DNA of 64,000 nucleotides from Aquimixticola soesokkakensis (lineage in GTDB: Bacteria; Pseudomonadota; Alphaproteobacteria; Rhodobacterales; Rhodobacteraceae). Below are positions 54,680-62,360 of this stretch, piece by piece (position 1 is the first letter of the stretch; every line of letters starts with the position of its first letter). The notes below the pieces were generated by a model. The model ran no database searches. It was not told where the DNA came from and saw nothing but the letters and a program-made list of their open reading frames with translations. Where the stretch lies: the NCBI RefSeq assembly GCF_900172375.1, contig NZ_FWFS01000010.1, positions 62,001-126,000 of the forward strand, in the 5' to 3' direction. Made by a program: the position numbers and the translations under genes.

Positions 54680-55479
54680 CCGCCCATTCTGCGCCCCCCG
54701 CGGCTAGTGTGCAAACCGTCGCGCTCACGCCAACGCTGAACGCCGACCTCTTTGTGCCCACGCAGGGCATCCGGCATCCACTGATTGTCGCGGCCTCGGG
54801 GGGCGGGTGGCGGCGCGGCGGGCGCGCGGACCTCAATCACTGGGGGGCGTTTTTCGCCCGACACGGCATCGCCTTTGCCTCGGTGGATTATCGCCGCTCG
54901 ACCGAGGGGGCGGTGTTTCCGGACAATCTTTGCGACCTTGAAACAGGCATCTGCGCCCTGCACGCACAGGCACAAGACCTCGGGCTGGACGGGGCGCGTA
55001 TCGCCCTTCTGGGCGCTTCCGCCGGAGCGCATCTGAGCGCCCTCGCCGCCCTTGGCGACCGCCTGCCGCCCCTGCGCGCAATGGCCTGTATTTACGGCCC
55101 CTATGATCTGCTCAAGCACTGGCAGGAGGACATCGCCAAATCCCCCGAGCGCAGCGCCAATCTGACCGAGAGGATGCTTGGCTGCGGTCCCTTTGATGAC
55201 CCCCTGCGCTACCATCGCGCCTCGCCCTTGCGCCAGATCACCACGGCGCGCGCGCTGCCCGTGTTCCTGTCCTGGGGGCTGCTTGATCCGGCGATTGATC
55301 CGCAGCAATCGCTGGATTTTGCTCAGGCTCTGCAGCAGGCGGGCTTTCCCGTGCGCCGGCGCGTGTTTCCCGATGCAGGCCATTTCTGGTTTACAGAGGA
55401 CGATCTGGCCGATCCCCAAACCCATGCCGCAAAGCTTTCGGGCGATTTACTGCGGTTTTTCACCCGCGTTCTGGCCTGA
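54676..55479 (+). CDS. Alpha/beta hydrolase, HSL-type esterase
   Basis: 267 residues, GTG start overlapping the ATPase stop (GTGA). AASGGGWRRGG (39-49) is the oxyanion-hole loop replacing HGGG, Ser115 in GASAGA is the nucleophile, and Asp/His follow in WGLLDPAID and DAGHFWF. Cytoplasmic. Candidate roles in this operon: removing acyl groups from acylated glycosides, or hydrolysing the depside formed by quercetinase. Both are inference. Confidence 0.8.
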   Translation: MTAHSAPPAASVQTVALTPTLNADLFVPTQGIRHPLIVAASGGGWRRGGRADLNHWGAFFARHGIAFASVDYRRSTEGAVFPDNLCDLETGICALHAQAQDLGLDGARIALLGASAGAHLSALAALGDRLPPLRAMACIYGPYDLLKHWQEDIAKSPERSANLTERMLGCGPFDDPLRYHRASPLRQITTARALPVFLSWGLLDPAIDPQQSLDFAQALQQAGFPVRRRVFPDAGHFWFTEDDLADPQTHAAKLSGDLLRFFTRVLA

Positions 55480-55505
55480 CGGGCTGCCTCTCAAGAAAGA
55501 CCGAC

Positions 55506-58031
55506 ATGACACCGCCTGCATCGCCAAGCACAGCCGCGCCCTCACACCACACCCCCGATTGGCCCCGTCTCTGGAAAGGGCACTGGATCTGGGTTGCAGA
55601 TCCCGGCACATCCCAAGGCAACCCGATTTCGCCCGACCGGCGCGAGCGCCCGCCCGCGCTGGCGCTGTTTCGCAAACCTCTGATACTGGACCGCGTCCCG
55701 GACCGCTTTGACGCGCGCCTCACCGCCGACAGCCGCTATCGTTTGCGCGTGAACGGTCGCATCATCGGGCGCGGGCCGGTGCGCGGCCAGCCCCGCCGCC
55801 TCAGCTTTGACACCTATGATATTGCGCCCTACCTGCAGACCGGTGCCAATGTCATCGCCCTTGAGGTGCGCTACTACGGGCGGGCCAATTCGCTCTGGAT
55901 GCCCGCGGTGGGCAATGCCACGCTGGGGCGCAGCGGTGTGGCCGTGTTCGAGGGGCACTACACCGATGCGTCGGGCGCGCAGGTCTGGGTGACCAGCGAC
56001 GACAGCTGGGCCGCTCAGCTATGTGCGGGGATGCGCGACGATGCCCATGACCCTGACGCCAGTCTGGTGGGGGGCGGCGTTGCGGCCGAAAGTTTTGATG
56101 CACGGGGGCGCGCGGGCGACTGGGCGCAGCTCGGCTTTGACGACAGCTCCTGGCCGCGTGCGCTTAAAATCACCCCTATCCACATGGGCGGACCGGGGCG
56201 CTCCCGCCCCCCCAGCGACCCCTACGGCGCGCTTTTGCCCCATGGTCTGGCCCCCATGAGCTGTGAAGTCATCGCCCCCCGCAGCGTCACGGTTCAAGCC
56301 GCTCAGGGCGCAATCGATACCGCGCTTGCAGCCCCTGCCGCGCGCGTCGAGGCGTCGGTTTTGCAGGCCCAAACCCTGTCCAACCAGTCATGCGCCCTCC
56401 CCGCGGCGACGTTGGACAAGGGCGAGCACCACCGCGTGATCGTTGACATGGGCCGCATGGTTGCAGGCTATGTCGCGTTCACCATCGCAGCCGAGCAGGG
56501 CGCGCGGCTCGACATCTCCTACCTTGAGGCCCCGATCCGCGAGGCGGCGCATTTTGGCGCCCATGGCGGCACGCGCTATGTGGCGCGCGGCACCCAAGAT
56601 CACTTTGAAACCTTCGACCGACAGGGCTTTCGCTACGTCGTTCTGATCAGCGACACGGCCTTTACGCTTCAGGACCTGCACTGCATCGAAGCGCTCTATC
56701 CCTGGCGCGGAGCGCATGACTTCGTCAGTTCCGATACAGGGCTGGACCGGCTGTATGCGGCGTCCAAACGCACCGTTGCGCTGAATTCATGGGATTGTTT
56801 CATCGACTGCCCCTCGCGCGAACAACGCGCCTGGGCGGGCGATAGCGTTGTGCATGTGCTGACCCATCTGGCCTGCAACGATGACATCGCGCTGTGCTGG
56901 CGCAACCTTGAACTGGCCGCCTCGCCCCGCAGCGATGGGATTTTGCCCATGAGCGTCGCCGGAGATGTCGAATTTGGCGAAGGCTTCACCATCCCCGACT
57001 GGTCGCTGCACTGGCTGCACGCGCTGTTCGAAACCTATCTGCACAGCGGCGATGTCGCGCGCACCCGTGCGCTGATGGGGCCGGCGGAAGGGATTTTGCG
57101 CTGGTATCTGCCCTTTCTCGACGACAGCGGGCTGCTCACGGATGTGACCGAGTGGAACCTCGTGGATTGGTCCGCCATCGACACGACCGCAACAAGCGCC
57201 GCCCTGAACGGGCTTTGGGCGCGCGGCCTGCGCGAGTTTGCGCAGATGGCGCGGGATCTGGGCGATCTGGGGCGCGCGACATGGGCCCAAGACCTCTACG
57301 CCGGGGTGCAGCGCGGCTTTGAGGGGTTTTGGGACGCGGCGCGCGGCCTCTATGTCGACCGCCTTGTCGACGGCGTTTCCCAACCCGCCACCAACCAGAT
57401 TTCCACCGCCCTTGCTTTGGTGGCAGGGCTGGTGCCCCCTGACCGCCAGCCCCGCGCCGCCGAGGCGATGACGCGCAACCTCGTCGAGCGCAGCTGGCTG
57501 TTCAAACGTCCCGAGGATCCGGCCGACGACACCGGCGCGCGGTTCCGCTCGGTCATCACCAGCCGCTTTACCCCCGATTGGGATGTGTCGCGCGACGTGG
57601 TGCGCGCCCAGCCTTTCATGAGCTACGTTGTGCATGATGCACTGGCCGTGGCGGGGCGTAGCGACCTTTTGCCTGCGCAGTTGCGCCGCTGGGACAGTCT
57701 GATCGCACAGGGGTACGACAGTTTCAACGAAATCTGGACCGGCAACAGCCACGCCCATGGCTGGAGCAGCACCCCCGCGCGCGATCTGGTGGGGCAGGTT
57801 CTGGGCGTGCGCCCCGCACAGGCGGGGTTTACCCGCGCGCGTATCGCGCCCTGCCTTGGCGATCTGACGCATCTGCGCGCCAGCGTTCCGACGCCGCAGG
57901 GGCCGATTTCCATGCATCTCGAGGGCGGCACCTTGCGGATCGACAGCCCTGTGCCCGTCGATCTCGTGCCCCCGGCGCAGGGCTGGGGGACGCTTGAGGT
58001 GATCTGCCCGCAGGCCCTGTCAGCCCCTTAG
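55506..58031 (+). CDS. Alpha-L-rhamnosidase, GH78
   Basis: 841 residues. N-terminal beta-sandwich domains (HWIWVADPG, RLTADSRYRLRVNG, RRLSFDTYDIAPYLQTGANVIAL) precede an (alpha/alpha)6 barrel. The GH78 catalytic block is DCPSREQRAWAGD (434-446), whose Asp434, Glu439 and Asp446 keep the spacing of the essential acidic residues in Bacillus RhaB; a later Glu in DSFNEIW fits the catalytic base. No signal peptide, so it cleaves rhamnosides after import by the upstream ABC system. The end overlaps the convergent VOC gene by 12 bases. Confidence 0.9.
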   Translation: MTPPASPSTAAPSHHTPDWPRLWKGHWIWVADPGTSQGNPISPDRRERPPALALFRKPLILDRVPDRFDARLTADSRYRLRVNGRIIGRGPVRGQPRRLSFDTYDIAPYLQTGANVIALEVRYYGRANSLWMPAVGNATLGRSGVAVFEGHYTDASGAQVWVTSDDSWAAQLCAGMRDDAHDPDASLVGGGVAAESFDARGRAGDWAQLGFDDSSWPRALKITPIHMGGPGRSRPPSDPYGALLPHGLAPMSCEVIAPRSVTVQAAQGAIDTALAAPAARVEASVLQAQTLSNQSCALPAATLDKGEHHRVIVDMGRMVAGYVAFTIAAEQGARLDISYLEAPIREAAHFGAHGGTRYVARGTQDHFETFDRQGFRYVVLISDTAFTLQDLHCIEALYPWRGAHDFVSSDTGLDRLYAASKRTVALNSWDCFIDCPSREQRAWAGDSVVHVLTHLACNDDIALCWRNLELAASPRSDGILPMSVAGDVEFGEGFTIPDWSLHWLHALFETYLHSGDVARTRALMGPAEGILRWYLPFLDDSGLLTDVTEWNLVDWSAIDTTATSAALNGLWARGLREFAQMARDLGDLGRATWAQDLYAGVQRGFEGFWDAARGLYVDRLVDGVSQPATNQISTALALVAGLVPPDRQPRAAEAMTRNLVERSWLFKRPEDPADDTGARFRSVITSRFTPDWDVSRDVVRAQPFMSYVVHDALAVAGRSDLLPAQLRRWDSLIAQGYDSFNEIWTGNSHAHGWSSTPARDLVGQVLGVRPAQAGFTRARIAPCLGDLTHLRASVPTPQGPISMHLEGGTLRIDSPVPVDLVPPAQGWGTLEVICPQALSAP

Positions 58032-58406
58032 GCTTTGCGGCGCACCGCCTTCTCGATCCGAGCGTCCGAATTTGAGCAAAACGCCCCAAGGGTCGGAGAG
58101 GTAGAATTCGAACATCCCCCAGGGGCGATGCACAAAGGGGCGCAAGCCCGCAACCCCGCGCGCGGTGAATTCGTCGTAAAGCGCGTCGATGCCACCGCCG
58201 CGGATGTAGCAACTGCTTTCGGTTGCGCGCCCGTCCCGCACATCGGGCGGGCAGAAATGCAACTCGATCCCGCTGCGGCGCAGGATCAGGTAATCGGGCG
58301 TCACCCGTTCGGGCACAAAGCCAAGCTGCGTCTCATAAAACGCCTGTGTGCCGTCCAGATCGGGGGAGCGTAGAACCGGAAGAACGCTGAGGTCGGGGGC
58401 GCTCAT
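58020..58406 (-). CDS. VOC (glyoxalase/bleomycin-resistance fold) protein
   Basis: 128 residues with one VOC unit pair: VLPVLRSPDLDGTQAFYETQLGF, ELHFCPPD and a closing MFEFYLSDPWGVLLKFGR. ATG 58406 overlaps the hmuV stop (ATGA), so it is the last gene of the haem operon. The role is unknown; related proteins bind and sequester small molecules or act on alpha-ketoacid/dicarbonyl substrates. Confidence 0.78.
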   Translation of the reverse strand: MSAPDLSVLPVLRSPDLDGTQAFYETQLGFVPERVTPDYLILRRSGIELHFCPPDVRDGRATESSCYIRGGGIDALYDEFTARGVAGLRPFVHRPWGMFEFYLSDPWGVLLKFGRSDREGGAPQSLRG

Positions 58407-59254
58407 GACAGGCTCCCCTGCCCCAAAGATAGACCCGCCGATTGACTGGGCGATTGACCCGTGGCTTGGGGCAAAATCCACGTTCCGCCAAAGGGCGGCG
58501 GCGTGTTGGTGCGCAGCGCACAGCCATAGCAGGCCGACAGGTCGCGGTCCGTCAGCACCTCCTGGGGCGCACCGCTGGCGCGCACCTGCCCTGCCCCCAA
58601 CAGCGTGACGTGATCGGCAAACATCGCCGTCAGGTTGAGGTCATGCATCACCGCAACCACCCCGCCGCCCGCTTGCGCATAATCATGCGCAAGCTGCATC
58701 ACGATCAACTGATGCCCGATATCCAGCGCCGACACCGGTTCGTCCAGAAACAGCCACCGCGGCGCGCCCTCCAGGACCGGCTCCCAGATCTGCACAAGGA
58801 CGCGTGCCAGATGCACGCGCTGGCGCTCGCCGCCCGACAGATCCTGCACCAGACGGCTTTCGAAACCCGCCAGTCCAACCCGCGCCAGCGCCGCCTGCGG
58901 TAGGGTTGCCTGCGCCTGCGGGCAGGCAGTGGCAAGCCCCGCTGTCAGCCCCAGACGCACCAGTTCCAGAACGGTGAAGGGAAAGGCGACACTGCCCGAT
59001 TGTGGCAGGACCGCGCGCAGGCGGGCCAGTTCGACGGGACGCAGGCTGGCGGTCTCGCGCCCGTTGATCCAGACCTTGCCGCTATGGGCGACGTCGCCGG
59101 TCAAGGCGCGCAACAGCGTCGTCTTGCCCGAGCCGTTGGGGCCGACAATGGCCGTCAACTGACCGGCCTGTGCGCTAAAATCCACACCGTTGAGCGCCGT
59201 ATGGCGCCCGAAGCGCACGCGCAGTTTGCTGGCGGTAATCGAGGTCTCAGACAT
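58403..59254 (-). CDS. hmuV: Haem ABC transporter ATP-binding protein
   Basis: 283 residues, one ABC domain: Walker A GPNGSGKTT (38-46), LSGGERQRVHLARVL, Walker B WLFLDEPVSAL and switch His in VMHDLNL. The typical HmuV insertion between signature and Walker B (QIWEPVLEGAPR) is present. The C-terminal 25 residues are Gln/Ser-rich. Overlaps hmuU by 8 bases. Confidence 0.93.
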   Translation of the reverse strand: MSETSITASKLRVRFGRHTALNGVDFSAQAGQLTAIVGPNGSGKTTLLRALTGDVAHSGKVWINGRETASLRPVELARLRAVLPQSGSVAFPFTVLELVRLGLTAGLATACPQAQATLPQAALARVGLAGFESRLVQDLSGGERQRVHLARVLVQIWEPVLEGAPRWLFLDEPVSALDIGHQLIVMQLAHDYAQAGGGVVAVMHDLNLTAMFADHVTLLGAGQVRASGAPQEVLTDRDLSACYGCALRTNTPPPFGGTWILPQATGQSPSQSAGLSLGQGSLS

Positions 59255-60332
59255 CCGACAGACTCCTGTTTTTCAACAAAATCCACATAAAGACAGGCCC
59301 GCCCAGAATGGCTGTCACGATCCCGATGGGCAGTTCGGCAGGCGCAACAACAACGCGGCTGACCATATCGGCAAGCAACAGCACCACCGCCCCCAGCAGG
59401 GCGGCATTGGGCAAGAGGTTGCGGTGTTCGGGCCCCTGCACAAGGCGCAGCAGATGCGGCACGACGATGCCGACAAACCCGATGCCGCCGGTGATCGCAA
59501 CGCAGGCCCCCACCGAGCCTGCCACCGACAGGATGGCAACGCGTTTCATCATCTGGGTGTCGATGCCCATGTGGCTGGCGACGGCCTCGCCCAGCGCCAG
59601 AGCATCCAGCGCGCGGGCCAGAAAGGGGGCAACGAAGAGGCTTGCAAGGATCAGCGGCGCGGCCGCCCAGAGTTTCGCCCAAGTGGCACCCGCCACCGAT
59701 CCCATGCCCCAAAAGGTCAGGTCACGCAGCTGGCTGTCATCGGCTTTGTACACGATGATCCCGGTGATCGCGCCCGTCAGCGCCCCCAACGCGATGCCCG
59801 CGAGCAACATCGTCGCCACCGAGGTCCGCCCGCCGCGCGTTGCGATCCGGTACAGCACCAGCGTGCTCGCCCAGCCACCCAAAAAGGCCGAAAACGGCAC
59901 AAGGTAGGCCCCGCTTGCGACCTGCACCGCAAGTGGCAACAGCCCGCCCAAAACGATGGCCGCCACCGCGCCAAGCCCTGCCCCCGCGCTGACACCGACC
60001 AATCCGGGATCTGCGAGCGGATTGCGAAACAACCCCTGCATCACCGCCCCCGCCACCGCCAGCGCCGCCCCCACAAGCGCCGCCGTCATCACCCGCGGCA
60101 TGCGGATATCCCAAATGATCGTCACATCGCGCGCCGAGGCGGTTGCGAGGCCGAATTTGGTCAAAAGCCCCCCCCAGACATCGGTATCCGAGGCCGCGCC
60201 GCCGCCCAGCCCAAGCACCATCGAAAGCCCCAGCGCCACGATCAGCCCGATGCGCACAACGCGCGCGCGGGCCCGCCGGTCGCCGCTTTGGCGTGCGGAT
60301 GGGAACGGCGGGGCGATGCTTGCGAGGGCCAT
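59247..60332 (-). CDS. hmuU: Haem ABC transporter permease (FecCD family)
   Basis: 361 residues, about 10 helices. RMPRVMTAALVGAALAVAGAVMQGLFRNPLADPGLVGVSAGAGLGAV is the FecCD signature region (around 78-122), and GGIGFVGIVVPHLLRL near the end contacts the ATPase. Moves haem into the cytoplasm with HmuV. Starts on the last base of hmuT. Confidence 0.95.
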   Translation of the reverse strand: MALASIAPPFPSARQSGDRRARARVVRIGLIVALGLSMVLGLGGGAASDTDVWGGLLTKFGLATASARDVTIIWDIRMPRVMTAALVGAALAVAGAVMQGLFRNPLADPGLVGVSAGAGLGAVAAIVLGGLLPLAVQVASGAYLVPFSAFLGGWASTLVLYRIATRGGRTSVATMLLAGIALGALTGAITGIIVYKADDSQLRDLTFWGMGSVAGATWAKLWAAAPLILASLFVAPFLARALDALALGEAVASHMGIDTQMMKRVAILSVAGSVGACVAITGGIGFVGIVVPHLLRLVQGPEHRNLLPNAALLGAVVLLLADMVSRVVVAPAELPIGIVTAILGGPVFMWILLKNRSLSDV

Positions 60333-61222
60333 CAGTTCACCGAGCGCCCGACAGCATCCGCCAGCGCCGCGTGCAAGCCGGTCGCAAATTGTGCCGTGCG
60401 CGGGCCAAAGCCCAGAGCGCTGGGCGCGACCAGCACGAAGGCAGCGTTGCGGCCTGCGGGCGTCAAGGCGATGGCAGGCAGGGCCAGAACCTCGGCGCGG
60501 CGCGCGTCATGCGCGCTATCGGCCGCGGGGTCGGTGTCTTCCATCATCACGATGACATCCGGTGCGGCGGTGATAATCGCCTCGTCGGACATGATCTTAT
60601 AGCCCTGATAGGCGGCGCCCATGACATTTTGCGCCCCCGCGAGCGCGAGGATGCCATCGGCCCCTGTGCCCCCGCCCGCCACATTCAACCTGCCTGCCTG
60701 ATTGGACAGGATGAACATGGCGCGCGGGGCGTCTTCAAGGGCCTGGGCGGCGTTGCGATCCGCCAGCGCCTTGAATTGCTGTGTGACCTCTGCGGCCAGC
60801 GCGTCGGATTTCTCCGGCACGCCCAGCGCCGCGCCCACGGTATGAATGGCCTCCACGACCGCCTCCGCGCTAAACCCGTCGTGCACAGCAACCACCGGCA
60901 CCGACGCGGCGCGCAACTGGTCGAGCACCTCGGGCGGGCCGGCTGTGTCGCGCGTGAGGATCAGATCGGGGTTCACCGACAGAACGCCCTCGGCGGAGAG
61001 CTGGCGCATGTAGCCCACATCGGGCAAGGCGGTGACGTCTTGGGGAAAGGTCGAGGTGGTGTCACGCGCGACAACCCGCGCGCCCTCGCCCAGCGCATAG
61101 ATGATTTCGCTGACGGGACCGCCGATGGACACGATACGCTGCGCCGCAGCAGTGTTTTGGGCCTGCGCCCCCCCAAGGCCAAGCGGGGCGGCAAGCAGCG
61201 CCGCAAGGATCAGCTGTTTCAT
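60332..61222 (-). CDS. hmuT: Periplasmic haem-binding protein
   Basis: 296 residues with signal peptide (LAALLAAPLGLGGAQA, cleavage near 21). Cluster A/B binding fold; RIVSIGGPVSEIIYALGEG and DVGYMRQLSAEGVLSVNPDLIL, with Tyr in GYMRQL the expected haem ligand. Delivers haem from the outer-membrane receptor to HmuUV. ATGA-type overlap with hmuS. Confidence 0.93.
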   Translation of the reverse strand: MKQLILAALLAAPLGLGGAQAQNTAAAQRIVSIGGPVSEIIYALGEGARVVARDTTSTFPQDVTALPDVGYMRQLSAEGVLSVNPDLILTRDTAGPPEVLDQLRAASVPVVAVHDGFSAEAVVEAIHTVGAALGVPEKSDALAAEVTQQFKALADRNAAQALEDAPRAMFILSNQAGRLNVAGGGTGADGILALAGAQNVMGAAYQGYKIMSDEAIITAAPDVIVMMEDTDPAADSAHDARRAEVLALPAIALTPAGRNAAFVLVAPSALGFGPRTAQFATGLHAALADAVGRSVN

Positions 61223-62292
61223 TGTGCCGCCACCGCTGCGGGGACAAGCGCATCGACGATGCCCTGCCAGACCGACAGATCACCGGCGTCATCGCGCTGG
61301 CCAAAGCATTGGAAAATAAGCCCGCCCTCGGCATCAAACGCCTCAAGCGAAATCGCCGGTCCCCGTTTGGTCGGCTTGTCCACCACAAACACCTGCGCGA
61401 TGTGGTCGGCGCGCAGATGCAGGTTGAACTGCGGATCCATCACGTTGATCCACGGCCCCATCACCTTGATGGTGTCGAGCCTGCCCCAGTGGATCTGGAT
61501 ATTGCCCGGATTGCCGACAAAGAGGATGACTTTCTGACCGGCTGCCGCCACCGCGTGGAAAAACGGCTCCACCGCCGCCAGCGGAACGGGGCGCGCAAAG
61601 GGCGCACCGGCCACAAGATAGGCCCCCAGCCGGTTCATCCCCAAACGCGCGGTGATGCGGTTGAACTGGTGGGTGTCGCTCATGCCCTTCCATTCGTCGA
61701 TCAACACGTCACGCTTGTCTTCGTTGACCTTTGGCCCTTCGGTGGGCGCAGAGGGCGTGACGGTGATCGCGTCGGATTGATCCTCGAGGCGCAGCCGGGC
61801 AACCAGCGGTTCCCATGCCTCAAGGGTAGAGGACTCGCGCAGGTGGATTTTCTGCAGGGCATCGCCTGCAAAATCGAAAAACTGCAACGAGCGGCGGACG
61901 CCATTGTCCGTTTGCTTTTCAACCGCGAAGCCGAAGGCCCAATGTTTGGGGAAAATCCGCGTGTCGATATCGGGCCCCAGCACCATCGAGGCATGCGGGC
62001 CAGCGCGGTAGTCTTCAAAGGTGCCCACACGTTCGTGCACACAGGACGCGTTGCGCGTCAGGGCCATCACCTCGCCCAGCGCCTTGACGGCGGGCATGAC
62101 CGCATCCGGATGCGCAACGATCCGGGTCACGCTTTGCGCGCCGCTTTGGGCGCTCAACGGCTGACCTGTGTAGCTTGCGACAAGCTGGGCCTCGCAAATC
62201 CCGAGGCTTTGGGCAAAATCGCGGTCACGGGTTTGGGGTGCCTGCGCGCGGGCGGCGCGGATTTCAGCGGCAGTCATTTGGGCCTGTGTCAT
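61219..62292 (-). CDS. hmuS: Haem-handling protein HmuS (HemS/ChuS family)
   Basis: 357 residues made of two ChuX/HutX-like repeats (about 30-180 and 200-345); VMALTRNASCVHERVG and FVGNPGNIQIHWGRL mark each half, the second containing a candidate haem-ligating His. Such proteins bind imported haem and degrade or traffic it. Start ATG 62292. Confidence 0.92.
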   Translation of the reverse strand: MTQAQMTAAEIRAARAQAPQTRDRDFAQSLGICEAQLVASYTGQPLSAQSGAQSVTRIVAHPDAVMPAVKALGEVMALTRNASCVHERVGTFEDYRAGPHASMVLGPDIDTRIFPKHWAFGFAVEKQTDNGVRRSLQFFDFAGDALQKIHLRESSTLEAWEPLVARLRLEDQSDAITVTPSAPTEGPKVNEDKRDVLIDEWKGMSDTHQFNRITARLGMNRLGAYLVAGAPFARPVPLAAVEPFFHAVAAAGQKVILFVGNPGNIQIHWGRLDTIKVMGPWINVMDPQFNLHLRADHIAQVFVVDKPTKRGPAISLEAFDAEGGLIFQCFGQRDDAGDLSVWQGIVDALVPAAVAAQ

Positions 62293-62360
62293 GGCAAGGG
62301 TGCTCCGATGGCAAATCTGGGGGTGGCGCGCCGGATCGGGCGCGCCGCAAGATCAAGACC

